A DNA stretch of 64,000 bases from an uncultured Oscillospiraceae bacterium (GCA_900547445.1 URGJ01000001.1:62001-126000); one strand, 5' to 3'. Positions 17,963 through 25,844 are shown, counted from the first letter of the stretch. Numbers and translations: made by a program. The notes: a model not told the origin generated them from the letters alone.

Positions 17963-19136
17963 AAATCCAGTTCTTTGCCGCCTTAAGCCTTGCTATGGTC
18001 GAGTTATGCTCGGATAAGGTCTTGTTGTAATAAAATTTCATTGACGCGTCGGTTACAAAATAGTAGTAATCAAAACTTTCCGTAGGCTCAGCCGACGCTT
18101 TAATTGAATTAAGGCTGGGCGAGCAGAGAGGTCCGGGAGGAAGCCCCGCCGACTCGTAGGTGTTGTACCTGCCGCCGCCATAGGGATATTTTCTTGTGGG
18201 GGACGAGCCTAAGGTTGAAAACCCGTCGCTTTTTAAGCGGTTGAAGAAGACCGCCGCTACATTTGCCATTTCATTAGGACTGCCGCCCGCCTCTAACTCT
18301 ACAATAGAAGCCATAGTCATAATTTCGTGAAGCGTATAGCCGCTGTCCGAAATCTTTTTGCGCAGTGTGCTGTCAAGCTTTTGATCCAGCGTCTTTAGCA
18401 TTTTGTCAACCGCTAAATGGGCGCACTCCTTGGAATCAAAGTTATAAAAATCATAGGAATCGGGAAAAAGGTAGCCCTCTAAGCGGTAATAAACCTTTTC
18501 CTCGGGTATATCCTTTACAAAATCATAGTCAAACTCGCCGGTTTGTACCTCGCTTAAAAAGTCGGACTTCGTGCAAACTCCTTTTTCCTCAAGGATTTTC
18601 GCAATATCGTCCACCGAGGACATTTCGGGTATTGTAACGTGAACGCTCTGAGCCTTTGCGCCCTCCTCAATAAGCATAACCGACAGCGCCTCGTAGCCCG
18701 CCTCGTTATTAAAGGTGTAAACGCCATATTTGAACTGACTGTCGTAGTGCTTTAGCTTGGCGTACATTCTGAAAAGGAAGGGTATTTTAACCGCGCCGCA
18801 GTCTTTTAACTCATCGGCAATCTGCGCCGTAGCCATACCCTGCTCAATTTCTATTGTACATTCCTTTCCTCTGCCGAAGCCTATGCCCATATAGTCCGCT
18901 CCCGCGTAAATAACCCCAAACGCAAGGCCGACAGATACAATTATTATGCAAAGCACCCATACAAGGGTTTTAGAAAGGCTGTGACCGTCCGAGTGCTTAC
19001 TGCCTTTTCCTTTCGGCTTGTCCGACCCGGAGTTTTCATCAATTTCAAAGCCCCTGCCTATCACAAAATCGTCGTCCGGAGCATTTGTAAAGCCGCTGTT
19101 TTCCCGCGGATTTTCGCTGAAATTATTACCGTCCAT
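17952..19136 (-). CDS. mltG: Endolytic murein transglycosylase MltG (YceG-like)
   Basis: The 394-residue protein has a cytoplasmic, charged N-terminus of about 55 residues. One transmembrane helix follows (T-L-V-W-V-L-C-I-I-I-V-S-V-G-L), then an extracellular YceG domain. The hallmark L-E-G-Y-L-F-P-D-S-Y is present, and the catalytic region A-S-I-V-E-L-E-A-G includes the presumed catalytic Glu280. The usual S-D-P-T-v-x-Y motif is S-S-P-T-R-K-Y here. MltG cuts nascent glycan strands near the membrane and sets their length. It lies 10 bp downstream of the DJ-1 gene in the greA-thyX-DJ-1-mltG-U32 unit. Confidence 0.93.
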   Translation of the reverse strand: MDGNNFSENPRENSGFTNAPDDDFVIGRGFEIDENSGSDKPKGKGSKHSDGHSLSKTLVWVLCIIIVSVGLAFGVIYAGADYMGIGFGRGKECTIEIEQGMATAQIADELKDCGAVKIPFLFRMYAKLKHYDSQFKYGVYTFNNEAGYEALSVMLIEEGAKAQSVHVTIPEMSSVDDIAKILEEKGVCTKSDFLSEVQTGEFDYDFVKDIPEEKVYYRLEGYLFPDSYDFYNFDSKECAHLAVDKMLKTLDQKLDSTLRKKISDSGYTLHEIMTMASIVELEAGGSPNEMANVAAVFFNRLKSDGFSTLGSSPTRKYPYGGGRYNTYESAGLPPGPLCSPSLNSIKASAEPTESFDYYYFVTDASMKFYYNKTLSEHNSTIARLKAAKNWIYEE

Positions 19137-19146
19137 TCCTTATCTC

Positions 19147-19692
19147 CTATTTACTGTACTTCATACTTTTTTTAAGGGTGTCAGCGCACTCTTTGTCACC
19201 TGTCAGCCCGCTTAAAAGCTTGAAGCCGAAATCAAACGCCGCTCCCGCGCCGCAGGCGGTGGTTATTTTTCCGTCTGTCACAACAGGAAGATCGGCAAAT
19301 TCCGCTCCGTAAAGGTCTTTTTCAAAACCCGGGAAACAGGTGGCTTTTTTGCCCTTTAAAAGTCCCTTGTGACCGAGTATTGAGGGCGCGGCGCAGATAG
19401 CGCCGATATAAAGTCCGTTCTTATCCGCAAAATCGATAAAACGCTGAACACACTCGCTCTTTTCAAGATTAAGCGTTCCCGGCATACCTCCGGGAAGAAT
19501 TATTCCCTCAAGCCCGTCTGTTGTTGCCTCTTGAGCTGTAATATCGCACACAACGGGGATTTTGTGAGAGCCGACGGCGTTTTTTCCGCCTACGCCGACC
19601 GTTTTAACATTTAAACCGCCCCGCCTTAAAATATCGACAGGGGCTAACGCCTCGATTTCCTCAAATCCGTCGCTTAAGAACACATAAATCAT
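19147..19692 (-). CDS. DJ-1/PfpI family protein
   Basis: The 181-residue protein starts M-I-Y-V-F-L-S-D-G-F-E-E-I-E. It has I-I-L-P-G-G-M-P-G and the nucleophile elbow G-A-I-C-A-A-P with Cys100. The acidic residue at position 14 and Cys100 are the expected reactive pair of DJ-1-type proteins, which act as deglycase or glyoxalase-like stress proteins or chaperones. Length is typical. It sits between thyX and mltG with gaps of 12 and 10 bp, so it is co-transcribed with them. Confidence 0.9.
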   Translation of the reverse strand: MIYVFLSDGFEEIEALAPVDILRRGGLNVKTVGVGGKNAVGSHKIPVVCDITAQEATTDGLEGIILPGGMPGTLNLEKSECVQRFIDFADKNGLYIGAICAAPSILGHKGLLKGKKATCFPGFEKDLYGAEFADLPVVTDGKITTACGAGAAFDFGFKLLSGLTGDKECADTLKKSMKYSK

Positions 19693-19704
19693 AACGCCCG
19701 CTCC

Positions 19705-20475
19705 TTACTTACTTTTAAGGGATTTATAAAATTCCCGCACCTCTTGGGGTTTTCCGCAGGACATCTTACCCTCAGAGCAACCGCCTCTTACGCAGGACGG
19801 CCCCGCGTTTTTAAAGAGGTTGGGCGCAACCTCGCTTACAAGGGCTAACATCTGGTTTGCAACGTCCTGTATCTCCCACTGTGCACGGCGGCAGCACCGC
19901 ACCTTAAAGAAATTCATAAGCGAGCGGGCATTCATTGTAAGCACCATTTGTGTCTCGCAGGCGTTGGGCAGGACAAATCTCGCGTCCTCAATAGCTTTTT
20001 TCTCGGCAAGGCGGGTTGCGGTCTTTTCGTCCTTTCCCTCGGCTAAGAAGGTCTTAATATGCTTTTCCTTTAATATGGCGGCAAGGCGGTCATAACGCTC
20101 CTGATCCTCCGCCATTATCTCGTCGTATATGCGTTTTGCCTCCCCGTCCTCGGCAATTTCTGGCGGGGTGACATAACAGAAGCTGCCCTCCCTTACATAC
20201 CGCTGGCTCTTGACCGAAAAGGACGCCATTCTGTGCCTTGTAATCTGAGCTAAAAGCGAGCGGGAGACCCCCTCGATTCCAAAAGTGAAGCTTGCGTGCT
20301 CGATAGGGCTTTCGTGACCTATCTCCGAAAGCATTTCCACAAAGGACGCCGCCTTTTCATCTGTTAAATTGTCATTTAAACTGTTTATGTCGGAACTGCT
20401 GTAACAAAGCTTTGCCGCCGCCGCAACCGTATGCTCAGGGTTCGGCGTGTGGGCTAAAAGAATAACGTTTGCCAT
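19705..20475 (-). CDS. thyX: FAD-dependent thymidylate synthase ThyX
   Basis: The ThyX motif R-H-R-x7-S is present as Arg80-His81-Arg82 to Ser90, followed by Q-R-Y. The N-terminal H-E-S-P-I-E-H-A-S-F motif, which contacts flavin and substrate, is also present. ThyX makes dTMP from dUMP using methylenetetrahydrofolate and reduced FAD, and replaces ThyA in many anaerobes. The length of 256 residues is normal, with a C-terminal cysteine-rich extension (C-V-R-G-G-C-S-E-G-K-M-S-C) seen in clostridial members. GGAG lies 9 bp before the start. Confidence 0.95.
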   Translation of the reverse strand: MANVILLAHTPNPEHTVAAAAKLCYSSSDINSLNDNLTDEKAASFVEMLSEIGHESPIEHASFTFGIEGVSRSLLAQITRHRMASFSVKSQRYVREGSFCYVTPPEIAEDGEAKRIYDEIMAEDQERYDRLAAILKEKHIKTFLAEGKDEKTATRLAEKKAIEDARFVLPNACETQMVLTMNARSLMNFFKVRCCRRAQWEIQDVANQMLALVSEVAPNLFKNAGPSCVRGGCSEGKMSCGKPQEVREFYKSLKSK

Positions 20476-20542
20476 TTTTTTGTCTCCGTTTCTTATGTTG
20501 TATTAATTATATCAAATGGTGTATATATAATCAATGATTTTT

Positions 20543-21046
20543 TCAGAATTTGCGTATTTCAAGGCTTTTATCGTCGCCTCCCTTGGTAATGCTCTTTATT
20601 ACTATAAAGTAGCTGTATTCGTCGCTTACCTTAACGCAGACCCTGTCGCCCACCTTTTTGCCCATTACCGCGTGACCCAAGGGCGATTCGCGGCTTATAA
20701 GCCTTTCGAGTGAATTTTGCCTAAGCGATGTTACAAGCCTTACGCTTTCGGTACAATCATCCTCTTCAACATAGTATTCCACCGTGTCAAACAGTCCCAC
20801 CTCGTCCGCTTTGCTTTCGGGGTGTATTATTTTCGCGGTCTTAATCATATTGCGAAGATACCTGATCCTGCTTTCGTTCCTGCCGCGTTCACGCTTTGCC
20901 GCGTGATATTCTGCGTTCTCGCTTAAGTCCCCGAAGCTCCTTGTGAACTTGACCTCCTCTAAAATCTTAGGTCTTATAACGCCGACGCGGTATTCAAGCT
21001 CCTCCTTCATTTTATCTATATCAACCTGAGTTAGCTCGTCGTACAT
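20543..21046 (-). CDS. greA: GreA/GreB family transcript cleavage factor
   Basis: An N-terminal coiled-coil carries the GreA tip motif G-D-L-S-E-N-A-E-Y-H-A-A with Asp40 and Glu43. These coordinate the catalytic metal in RNA polymerase during cleavage of backtracked RNA. A C-terminal FKBP-like domain with S-P-L-G-H-A-V-M-G-K-K-V-G-D follows. I start at the ATG at 21046, which has AAAGG upstream; a start at 21067 would add seven residues but has no ribosome binding site. The resulting 167 residues are close to the family norm of about 158. It leads the leftward greA-thyX-mltG unit. Confidence 0.92.
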   Translation of the reverse strand: MYDELTQVDIDKMKEELEYRVGVIRPKILEEVKFTRSFGDLSENAEYHAAKRERGRNESRIRYLRNMIKTAKIIHPESKADEVGLFDTVEYYVEEDDCTESVRLVTSLRQNSLERLISRESPLGHAVMGKKVGDRVCVKVSDEYSYFIVIKSITKGGDDKSLEIRKF

Positions 21047-21076
21047 TTTCTCACAGCCTTTCAACATTCAGTTATC

Positions 21077-21105
21077 ATTATAATAAACCGTGGCAGAATT
21101 ATCAA
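21077..21105 (-). promoter_or_regulatory. SigA-type promoter of the greA operon
   Basis: TTGATA (21105-21100) and TATAAT (21082-21077) are separated by 17 bp on the minus strand and lie about 30 bp upstream of the chosen greA start. Both boxes match the vegetative consensus well. Confidence 0.75.
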
Positions 21106-21163
21106 GTATACGCTTTAAATTTCCCCTTAGTTGTGTTAGAATAACAGAAAAGGGGAGTTTTTT

Positions 21164-21376
21164 ATGTTTAACATTTTTCTTATCGAGGACGATCCCGTGA
21201 TTTCGGGGGCGATAAAAGCACACCTTGAAGCCTGGGACTATAAGGTTTATGCCGCCGAGGATTTTAAAAATATAACCGAGCAGTTAGCAGAGGTAAGCCC
21301 TCAGCTTGTACTGCTTGATATTTCTCTGCCCTTTTACAGCGGGTACTACTGGTGCGTTGAGTCTTATAACCCATAA
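21164..21376 (+). pseudogene. Truncated OmpR-type response regulator (BceR-like) 5' remnant
   Basis: A GGGGAG ribosome binding site precedes an intact start of a receiver domain: the acidic pair D9-D10, phosphoacceptor Asp52 in L-V-L-L-D-I-S-L-P, and F-Y-S-G-Y-Y-W-C. After that last motif the frame leaves homology and stops at 70 residues, so the rest of the receiver and the DNA-binding domain are missing. F-Y-S-G-Y-Y-W-C is typical of regulators that control Bce-type peptide antibiotic exporters. The next 112 bp encode the tail of a Bce-type permease, so an internal deletion removed everything between. Confidence 0.82.
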
Positions 21377-21464
21377 GGGCACGGTAGCTGTCTTTGCGCT
21401 GATTTATTTGCTTATTTATTATTTCACGGCAAGGGTTTATTTTAAGATTGTTAATTGGCGTTAA
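21353..21464 (+). pseudogene. 3' remnant of an FtsX-like (BceB-type) ABC permease
   Basis: In the frame ending at the TAA at 21462-21464 the sequence reads A-L-S-L-I-T-H-K-G-T-V-A-V-F followed by a hydrophobic helix and Y-F-T-A-R-V-Y-F-K-I-V. This is the usual C-terminal end of BceB-type permeases. It is directly fused, out of frame, to the response regulator remnant, with the join near 21351-21356. The sensor kinase, ATPase and most of the permease that normally lie between are gone. Confidence 0.7.
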
Positions 21465-21496
21465 AACTATCCACAAATAAATAGGAGATGATGATT

Positions 21497-21706
21497 TTGG
21501 CTACATACATAGAAATTCAAGCTTATGTTAAAACAAATTATGGTTTTACTCCAAAAACTTGCTGGATTGCACACATGAAGGAAGTTTGCGGTATTCCCGT
21601 GAAAAATGCACCCAATAGAATTTTGCCGGATAGACGAGAAAAGCCTTGCCCTTTAGAAAAACAAAAATATATTGAGCAAGCTTTTCGTTATTTCAATATG
21701 ATATAA
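21497..21706 (+). CDS. Small conserved protein of unknown function
   Basis: I choose the TTG at 21497 as start because AGGAG lies 9 bp before it; the ATG at 21488 abuts that site. The product is 69 residues and reads A-T-Y-I-E-I-Q-A-Y-V-K, then K-T-C-W-I-A-H-M-K-E-V-C-G, and ends with a P-C-P-x-x-K motif and A-F-R-Y-F-N-M-I. Small proteins with this pattern recur in many bacteria, often near mobile DNA, without an assigned role. It lies between the collapsed Bce operon and a strong terminator, near the right end of remnant element D. Confidence 0.7.
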   Translation: MATYIEIQAYVKTNYGFTPKTCWIAHMKEVCGIPVKNAPNRILPDRREKPCPLEKQKYIEQAFRYFNMI

Positions 21707-21709
21707 TAA

Positions 21710-21749
21710 AAAGAGTTAACTGACTTCTCAAAAAGTCAGTTAACTCTTT
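21710..21749 (+). terminator. Intrinsic terminator
   Basis: A perfect 17-bp stem (21710-21726 with 21733-21749) and a 6-nt loop directly follow the small gene. Its position about 100 bp left of the att core parallels the terminators at the right ends of elements A and B. Confidence 0.9.
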
Positions 21750-21772
21750 ACTTTTACAATAATTCAAAAAAT

Positions 21773-21790
21773 GTTGTCATTTTGTTGCCA
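21773..21790. repeat. Putative integrase arm-type repeats, right end of remnant D
   Basis: GTTGTCA at 21773-21779 and GTTGCCA at 21784-21790 are direct repeats with 11-bp period, about 63 bp left of an att core. Elements A and B have repeats of the same period and placement at their right ends. Confidence 0.55.
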
Positions 21791-21852
21791 CAAAGGACAT
21801 CAAAGCGGCAAAAAGCCTTTATTCATGAGCTTTTTTAAGGGTATGAAATCAT

Positions 21853-21860
21853 TCCCACTC
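21853..21860. other. guaA-type att core, D/C junction
   Basis: TCCCACTC here (within CATTCCCACTC) matches the 3' end of guaA. On the guaA strand it reads GAG-TGG-GAA-TGA, preserving E-W-E-stop. Arm-type repeats flank it on both sides, as expected where two tandem elements meet. Confidence 0.6.
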
Positions 21861-21961
21861 GCTCCCGAAAACTGTGACTTAAACAATTTTGTATGGGTGT
21901 TTTTGCTCATATTATCAGGAGTGTTCAGATTATCCGCAAAATACGGACTATCAAGATTTTT

Positions 21962-21979
21962 GTTGTCATCGTGTTGTCA
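21962..21979. repeat. Putative integrase arm-type repeats, left end of element C
   Basis: Two copies of GTTGTCA (21962-21968 and 21973-21979) occur with 11-bp period about 100 bp right of the core at 21853, the same offset as at the left ends of elements A and B. Confidence 0.55.
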
Positions 21980-22050
21980 CGCCAACAATGATATGATACA
22001 CGCTAATTGTCGTTTTTTCAATAGATTTTGTAAAAGAAATAACCTCCACA

Positions 22051-22944
22051 TTATAAAATAATGTCTTTAAACTCCGATTTTAAAATATCCTTAATGACAT
22101 CTCTATCTATAACAAATTCGGGAGTTCCCATTGAGCCGGGACCAACCTCGTATTTGTCAAAGATTATTACTAAATCGCCGTTTTCATTCCAATAGAAATT
22201 ATGGTCTGCACTGACGGTTGCAAATTCTTCGCCTATCCCACTATTATTTATCCAATATGAGATACTTTCATCGTTGGCCATTTGCTCTTGCATTTGCATT
22301 TTGATTTCTGCCACAAGAATATCGGAAAATTTATCGGTATTGAACAGATCGCCAAGCTCGACTATCTTTCCTTGCTTTTTATCAATGTGATAAAATTCAA
22401 AATAAGTATTACTGCTTGCCGCCGTTTCACTTACAGATAATTTGAGCGTAAACCAACGATCTGTATTCGTTGTCGCTTCATAATCAACGTGGATAGAGCC
22501 ATAGCCATTATTCCCGGTAATTTCAAGGTCTTTATAAAACTGATTTACAAGAGCAGTTGTAAGCTCGCTGACATCTTTGTTTATATAATCAACAGCTTCG
22601 CTATCCTCACCCTCTATTTGCGGTACATCAATACCCATTTCGTGTTTATCGTCAGAGTAAAAATAATTACGTATAGTTACCACCCGAACAATATCCCCGA
22701 TTACGGGAATTTGCTCCAGAGCCTGTGCGTATGCTACGCTCACATTAGGCAATAAGAAAAGTGTTATAAAAATAAAGCATGCTGCTGCCGCCGCAATACG
22801 GGGTAATATGCGAATTTGTTTTATAACGGGTTTCTTTTCGGGTAAGTCGGCAAGCGTTTGTTCTATACGGTTTTTCACAGAATCAGGAATTTCTGTCTGT
22901 TCTTGTGCCGCTTTGCTTTTTATATACTTATCAAAATCATTCAT
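22051..22944 (-). CDS. RsiV-like anti-sigma factor
   Basis: The 297-residue protein has a cytoplasmic N-terminal segment of about 45 residues, one transmembrane helix (about 49-66) followed by V-A-Y-A, and an extracellular region. That region has the DUF4163/DUF3298 arrangement of RsiV: Y-I-N-K-D-V-S-E-L, G-S-I-H-V-D-Y-E-A-T and P-E-F-V-I-D-R-D-V. In Bacillus RsiV, lysozyme binding allows signal peptidase to cut just after the helix; V-A-Y-A followed by Q-A is a fitting site. Its start overlaps the sigma factor gene by 4 bp. It should hold the sigma factor inactive until lysozyme binds. Confidence 0.85.
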   Translation of the reverse strand: MNDFDKYIKSKAAQEQTEIPDSVKNRIEQTLADLPEKKPVIKQIRILPRIAAAAACFIFITLFLLPNVSVAYAQALEQIPVIGDIVRVVTIRNYFYSDDKHEMGIDVPQIEGEDSEAVDYINKDVSELTTALVNQFYKDLEITGNNGYGSIHVDYEATTNTDRWFTLKLSVSETAASSNTYFEFYHIDKKQGKIVELGDLFNTDKFSDILVAEIKMQMQEQMANDESISYWINNSGIGEEFATVSADHNFYWNENGDLVIIFDKYEVGPGSMGTPEFVIDRDVIKDILKSEFKDIIL

Positions 22945-23435
22945 CCGTTAAAATCCTCCTTCAAAATTTCTCGCAGCATCTTTCGGGCACGAGAAAGCTG
23001 CTTTTTTACAGCAACCACATTCGTGTTTGTAATTTGTGCGATTTTTGATACCGAAAGATTTTCATAGTAAAACAGCACAACAACTGTACGGTAGGGTTGT
23101 TTAAGGCTATTCACAGCCTCACGAACTGTAAGACTTGTAGTTATGTCGTTTTCGGGACTGTCATCGGGAATGTCCGGTGTTTCTTCCATAGGTATAATTT
23201 TTGAATTTTTGCGGATCATTTCAACTGCTGTATTATGAACAATACGCAATATCCACGGCTTAAAAGAATTTTCGTTTTTTAGTGTGTCTAAATTTTTATA
23301 GGCTCGGTATATGGATTCGCTGATGATTTCGCCCGCATCTGAATCGTTCCAGACAATAGAAAAAGCCAAAGAATACATTGCGTTTTCACAAAGCCGTATA
23401 TGTTCGCAAAATGCGTCTTTGTCGGTCAAAATCAT
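22941..23435 (-). CDS. ECF RNA polymerase sigma factor, SigV-like
   Basis: Residues of sigma region 2 (L-A-F-S-I-V-W-N-D-S-D-A-G-E-I-I) and region 4 (L-K-Q-P-Y-R-T-V-V-V-L-F-Y-Y-E-N-L-S-V-S-K-I) are clear. I start at the ATG at 23435, which overlaps the SGNH stop as ATGA and follows a GGGGAGGG site; this gives 164 residues, normal for ECF factors. The partner RsiV-like protein is encoded immediately downstream. In Firmicutes SigV controls lysozyme-resistance genes, and here the operon itself contains an acyltransferase pair. Confidence 0.9.
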   Translation of the reverse strand: MILTDKDAFCEHIRLCENAMYSLAFSIVWNDSDAGEIISESIYRAYKNLDTLKNENSFKPWILRIVHNTAVEMIRKNSKIIPMEETPDIPDDSPENDITTSLTVREAVNSLKQPYRTVVVLFYYENLSVSKIAQITNTNVVAVKKQLSRARKMLREILKEDFNG

Positions 23436-24277
23436 CCCTCCCCGATTAGTGAAGCCGTTTGTCTTATGATCCATTTGCCCCACTCACTGTAATATTTAGC
23501 ATAAAGATGTGTGCTGTCCTCCGATTTGTCGGAAGATAGTCCGCCTGTTTTATCATCAAACAGAATATTGGCATCAAGATAAAATTTGCTTTTTGAGTCC
23601 GCGAGTTTTGCCAATTCTGCATTTAACCCGTTAATAGCAGTATTGTTTACCACCTTATCGCTATCCGAACGACTTTTCGTAACGTGCAGATTTGCTTGTA
23701 TGAAAATAACAGCATCGGATTGTTTGCTTTTAACAAATTCAATCAACTCACTGTATTTTTCGATGGTGTTGCTAAATTTGTATCCCACTTCATTGATGCC
23801 GAGCATTATATATATTTTACCATACTTTTTGCTATTCAGCAACTCCGTCAAAGTCACCTTGCCGACATTGGGAACAGAAACAGGCTTTTTATGAATGTTG
23901 TAAACACTCATTCCCACCGTGCAAAAATAGTCTGCTCCGTCGATACCTGCATACTCCATAAGTCCCACTGTCCTTGAATCACCGATGAACAGAGCATCAT
24001 CCATAGAAATATCGCTGTTTGGTTGCGTTGTTATATTTTCCGAAGTTGATGTTTCTGTTATAGATGTACTCGCTTCGTAATCACCCTCTGTTTGCGTAGA
24101 GTTTGTATCTTCTAAGGTGTCTTTGGGATTCGATATAATATCGTTTTGCGTTACCGAATTGTTGTCGGTTTCTGTGTCGGAGCTTGAAGATGGGGTTTGC
24201 CAAAAAAACATCAACAGTATAACAGCAACAACTAAAAAACATAAGGACAAAAGAGTAACTAAATTTGACTTTTTCAT
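23432..24277 (-). CDS. Membrane-anchored SGNH/GDSL hydrolase (acetyltransferase partner)
   Basis: A 281-residue protein with an N-terminal signal-anchor helix (about 6-25), a Ser/Thr/Asn-rich linker to residue 95, and an extracellular SGNH domain. Catalytic blocks are G-D-S-R-T-V-G with the nucleophile Ser, L-G-I-N-E-V-G, and the terminal D-S-T-H-L-Y with Asp and His. In AlgI/AlgJ- and PatA/PatB-type systems such a protein accepts an acyl group passed by an MBOAT and places it on a wall polymer. The MBOAT gene is 12 bp upstream, supporting that role over simple esterase activity. Confidence 0.87.
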   Translation of the reverse strand: MKKSNLVTLLSLCFLVVAVILLMFFWQTPSSSSDTETDNNSVTQNDIISNPKDTLEDTNSTQTEGDYEASTSITETSTSENITTQPNSDISMDDALFIGDSRTVGLMEYAGIDGADYFCTVGMSVYNIHKKPVSVPNVGKVTLTELLNSKKYGKIYIMLGINEVGYKFSNTIEKYSELIEFVKSKQSDAVIFIQANLHVTKSRSDSDKVVNNTAINGLNAELAKLADSKSKFYLDANILFDDKTGGLSSDKSEDSTHLYAKYYSEWGKWIIRQTASLIGEG

Positions 24278-24289
24278 TTTCTTTACCTC

Positions 24290-25690
24290 TCAAAATCTAA
24301 AATATAAAAACGGATCATCAAAGCCACGGTACATACAATATACACTTGCACAGAAAATCACCGATAACAGCAGGCATATAACAACACGGCTTTTAATTCG
24401 TTTCAAAATACGAAACGGCAATCTTGTCGAGAACAATATACCTGCGATAAAAAACGAATAAAATAAGTTTAAGTATTTTAGGTAGTCATACCTAAATATC
24501 GACCATACGCCTTGACCGAAAAACGGGAACAACCGAGTAAAAAACACCCAAAGCTGCCCTATATCATCAATAGCGAATATTGCCCAAGTAATCGGGATCA
24601 ATATGAACATATAAAGGTGGGCAATGACAGGCATTTTATTAAGATATTTTCCTATAAAGAATTTTTCAAGCATTATGATAATGGACAGAACTGTTCCCCA
24701 TAAAACGAAATTATATCCTGCACCGTGCCACAACCCCGTAAGCAACCATACGATAAGCAGATTTCTGACAGTAGCAATTTTGCCGTTGCGATTTCCGCCA
24801 AGAGGGATATATACATACTCTCTAAACCAAGCCCCAAGTGTTATATGCCACCGCCGCCAAAATTCTGTCATTGTAAGGCTTGTATATGGGTGGTCAAAGT
24901 TTTTCGGTAGCTTGAATCCGAGCATTTTTCCAAGACCTATAGCCATCAGGGAGTAACCGAAAAAATCAAAATATATTTGAAAAGAAAATGCTATTATCGC
25001 CATCCACGCAAGCGGTGTAGATATGCTTTCAAACCCAATCGCACAAGTCTGCGACCACAGTTTTCCGATAGGATTAGCAAGTAGCACTTTTAATCCTAAT
25101 CCGAAAATAAATATGCCGATACCTCTCAGCACAGATGATGTTTTGATTTGCCGCTTATACAGTTCTTTTTCCACTTGACCGTAAGTAACAATCGGACCGG
25201 CAATGAGCTGTTCGAACATTGAAATATATATCGTATATTTAAGCAAACTTTGTTGTGCCTTTGTAGTTCCTCGGTAAACATCAACAATATATGAAATTCC
25301 TTGAAAGGTGTAAAAGGAAATGCCAATAGGCAATACAATATCTGCCGTAAAGTTAAAACTCGGATTGAGCCGACCAATTTCGTTTATTACAAAACCGGAA
25401 TACTTAAATGCGGCCAGACTGATTAAGTGTAAACTTATGCCTATGGTCAATAATACCTTCTTGTGTGCCGAAAATTTTTCAATCCATACACCAACCACAA
25501 AATCCGCAATAATACTTAGTATAAACACTATAAAATGTTCGGGGTTATGGATCGTGCCCACAAAGTAAAAGCACAAACTTCCAATAAATAATATAGAATT
25601 CTTTAATTTATCAGGTACAATATAGTAGCACCCGAAGAATATCGGCATAAATATAAAGATAAATTGTAAACTACTGAATACCATAACCAT
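24290..25690 (-). CDS. MBOAT family O-acyltransferase (AlgI/PatA/DltB-like)
   Basis: A multi-pass protein of about 466 residues with ten or more hydrophobic segments and the MBOAT signature: D-F-F-G-Y-S near the middle, W-R-R-W-H-I-T-L-G-A-W, then L-W-H-G-A-G-Y-N-F, where the His is the presumed catalytic residue. It moves acetyl groups across the membrane for extracellular transfer. The start is uncertain: ATGs at 25690 and 25684 are the best, but neither has a strong ribosome binding site. It is first in the MBOAT-SGNH-sigV-rsiV operon, so the operon is likely autoregulated by its own sigma factor. Confidence 0.88.
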   Translation of the reverse strand: MVMVFSSLQFIFIFMPIFFGCYYIVPDKLKNSILFIGSLCFYFVGTIHNPEHFIVFILSIIADFVVGVWIEKFSAHKKVLLTIGISLHLISLAAFKYSGFVINEIGRLNPSFNFTADIVLPIGISFYTFQGISYIVDVYRGTTKAQQSLLKYTIYISMFEQLIAGPIVTYGQVEKELYKRQIKTSSVLRGIGIFIFGLGLKVLLANPIGKLWSQTCAIGFESISTPLAWMAIIAFSFQIYFDFFGYSLMAIGLGKMLGFKLPKNFDHPYTSLTMTEFWRRWHITLGAWFREYVYIPLGGNRNGKIATVRNLLIVWLLTGLWHGAGYNFVLWGTVLSIIIMLEKFFIGKYLNKMPVIAHLYMFILIPITWAIFAIDDIGQLWVFFTRLFPFFGQGVWSIFRYDYLKYLNLFYSFFIAGILFSTRLPFRILKRIKSRVVICLLLSVIFCASVYCMYRGFDDPFLYFRF

Positions 25691-25760
25691 ACCATCATTT
25701 CGCTGTTCTGATATATAGATGCACGGGCAATATAAAAGGTGACACACAAATTTATTTTTT

Positions 25761-25795
25761 CAAAAAAATTAGCGGCAAGGATTTCTCCCTGCCGC
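25761..25795 (-). terminator. Leftward terminator, remnant of a tnpV operon
   Basis: A 9-bp stem with one mismatch (25772-25780 with 25787-25795) is followed on the minus strand by seven T residues. Its GCGGCAGGG-type stem closely matches the terminators after tnpV in elements B (32858-32883) and A (45451-45472). No gene ends just to its right today. Confidence 0.65.
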
Positions 25796-25836
25796 CGTTT
25801 AACTGTTATATTAACTTGAAAACCGCCTGATTCTAC

Positions 25837-25844
25837 TCCCACTC
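25837..25844. other. guaA-type att core, C/B junction
   Basis: TCCCACTC within CTACTCCCACTCGAC reads GTC-GAG-TGG-GAG-TAG on the opposite strand, that is V-E-W-E-stop with a TAG codon. The resident guaA ends in TAA with ATT before GAG, so this copy probably derives from another guaA allele carried in by an element. Confidence 0.6.

Larger units (their letters stand above)
21853..25844. mobile_element. Remnant integrative element C with SigV cassette
   Basis: The region lies between two guaA-type cores and carries left-end arm repeats (21962-21979) plus the SigV-RsiV-SGNH-MBOAT operon. It has no integrase, relaxase or replication gene. At 25761-25795 it keeps a leftward terminator like those that end the tnpV operons of elements A and B. 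The simplest reading is an element with the same layout whose tnpV-to-integrase backbone was deleted, leaving cargo and both cores. Confidence 0.55.

Noticed and set aside
21853..25844. Region C as ordinary chromosome
   Set aside because: The two flanking guaA-type cores, the left-end arm repeats and the fossil tnpV-type terminator fit a decayed element better, although this remains an inference.
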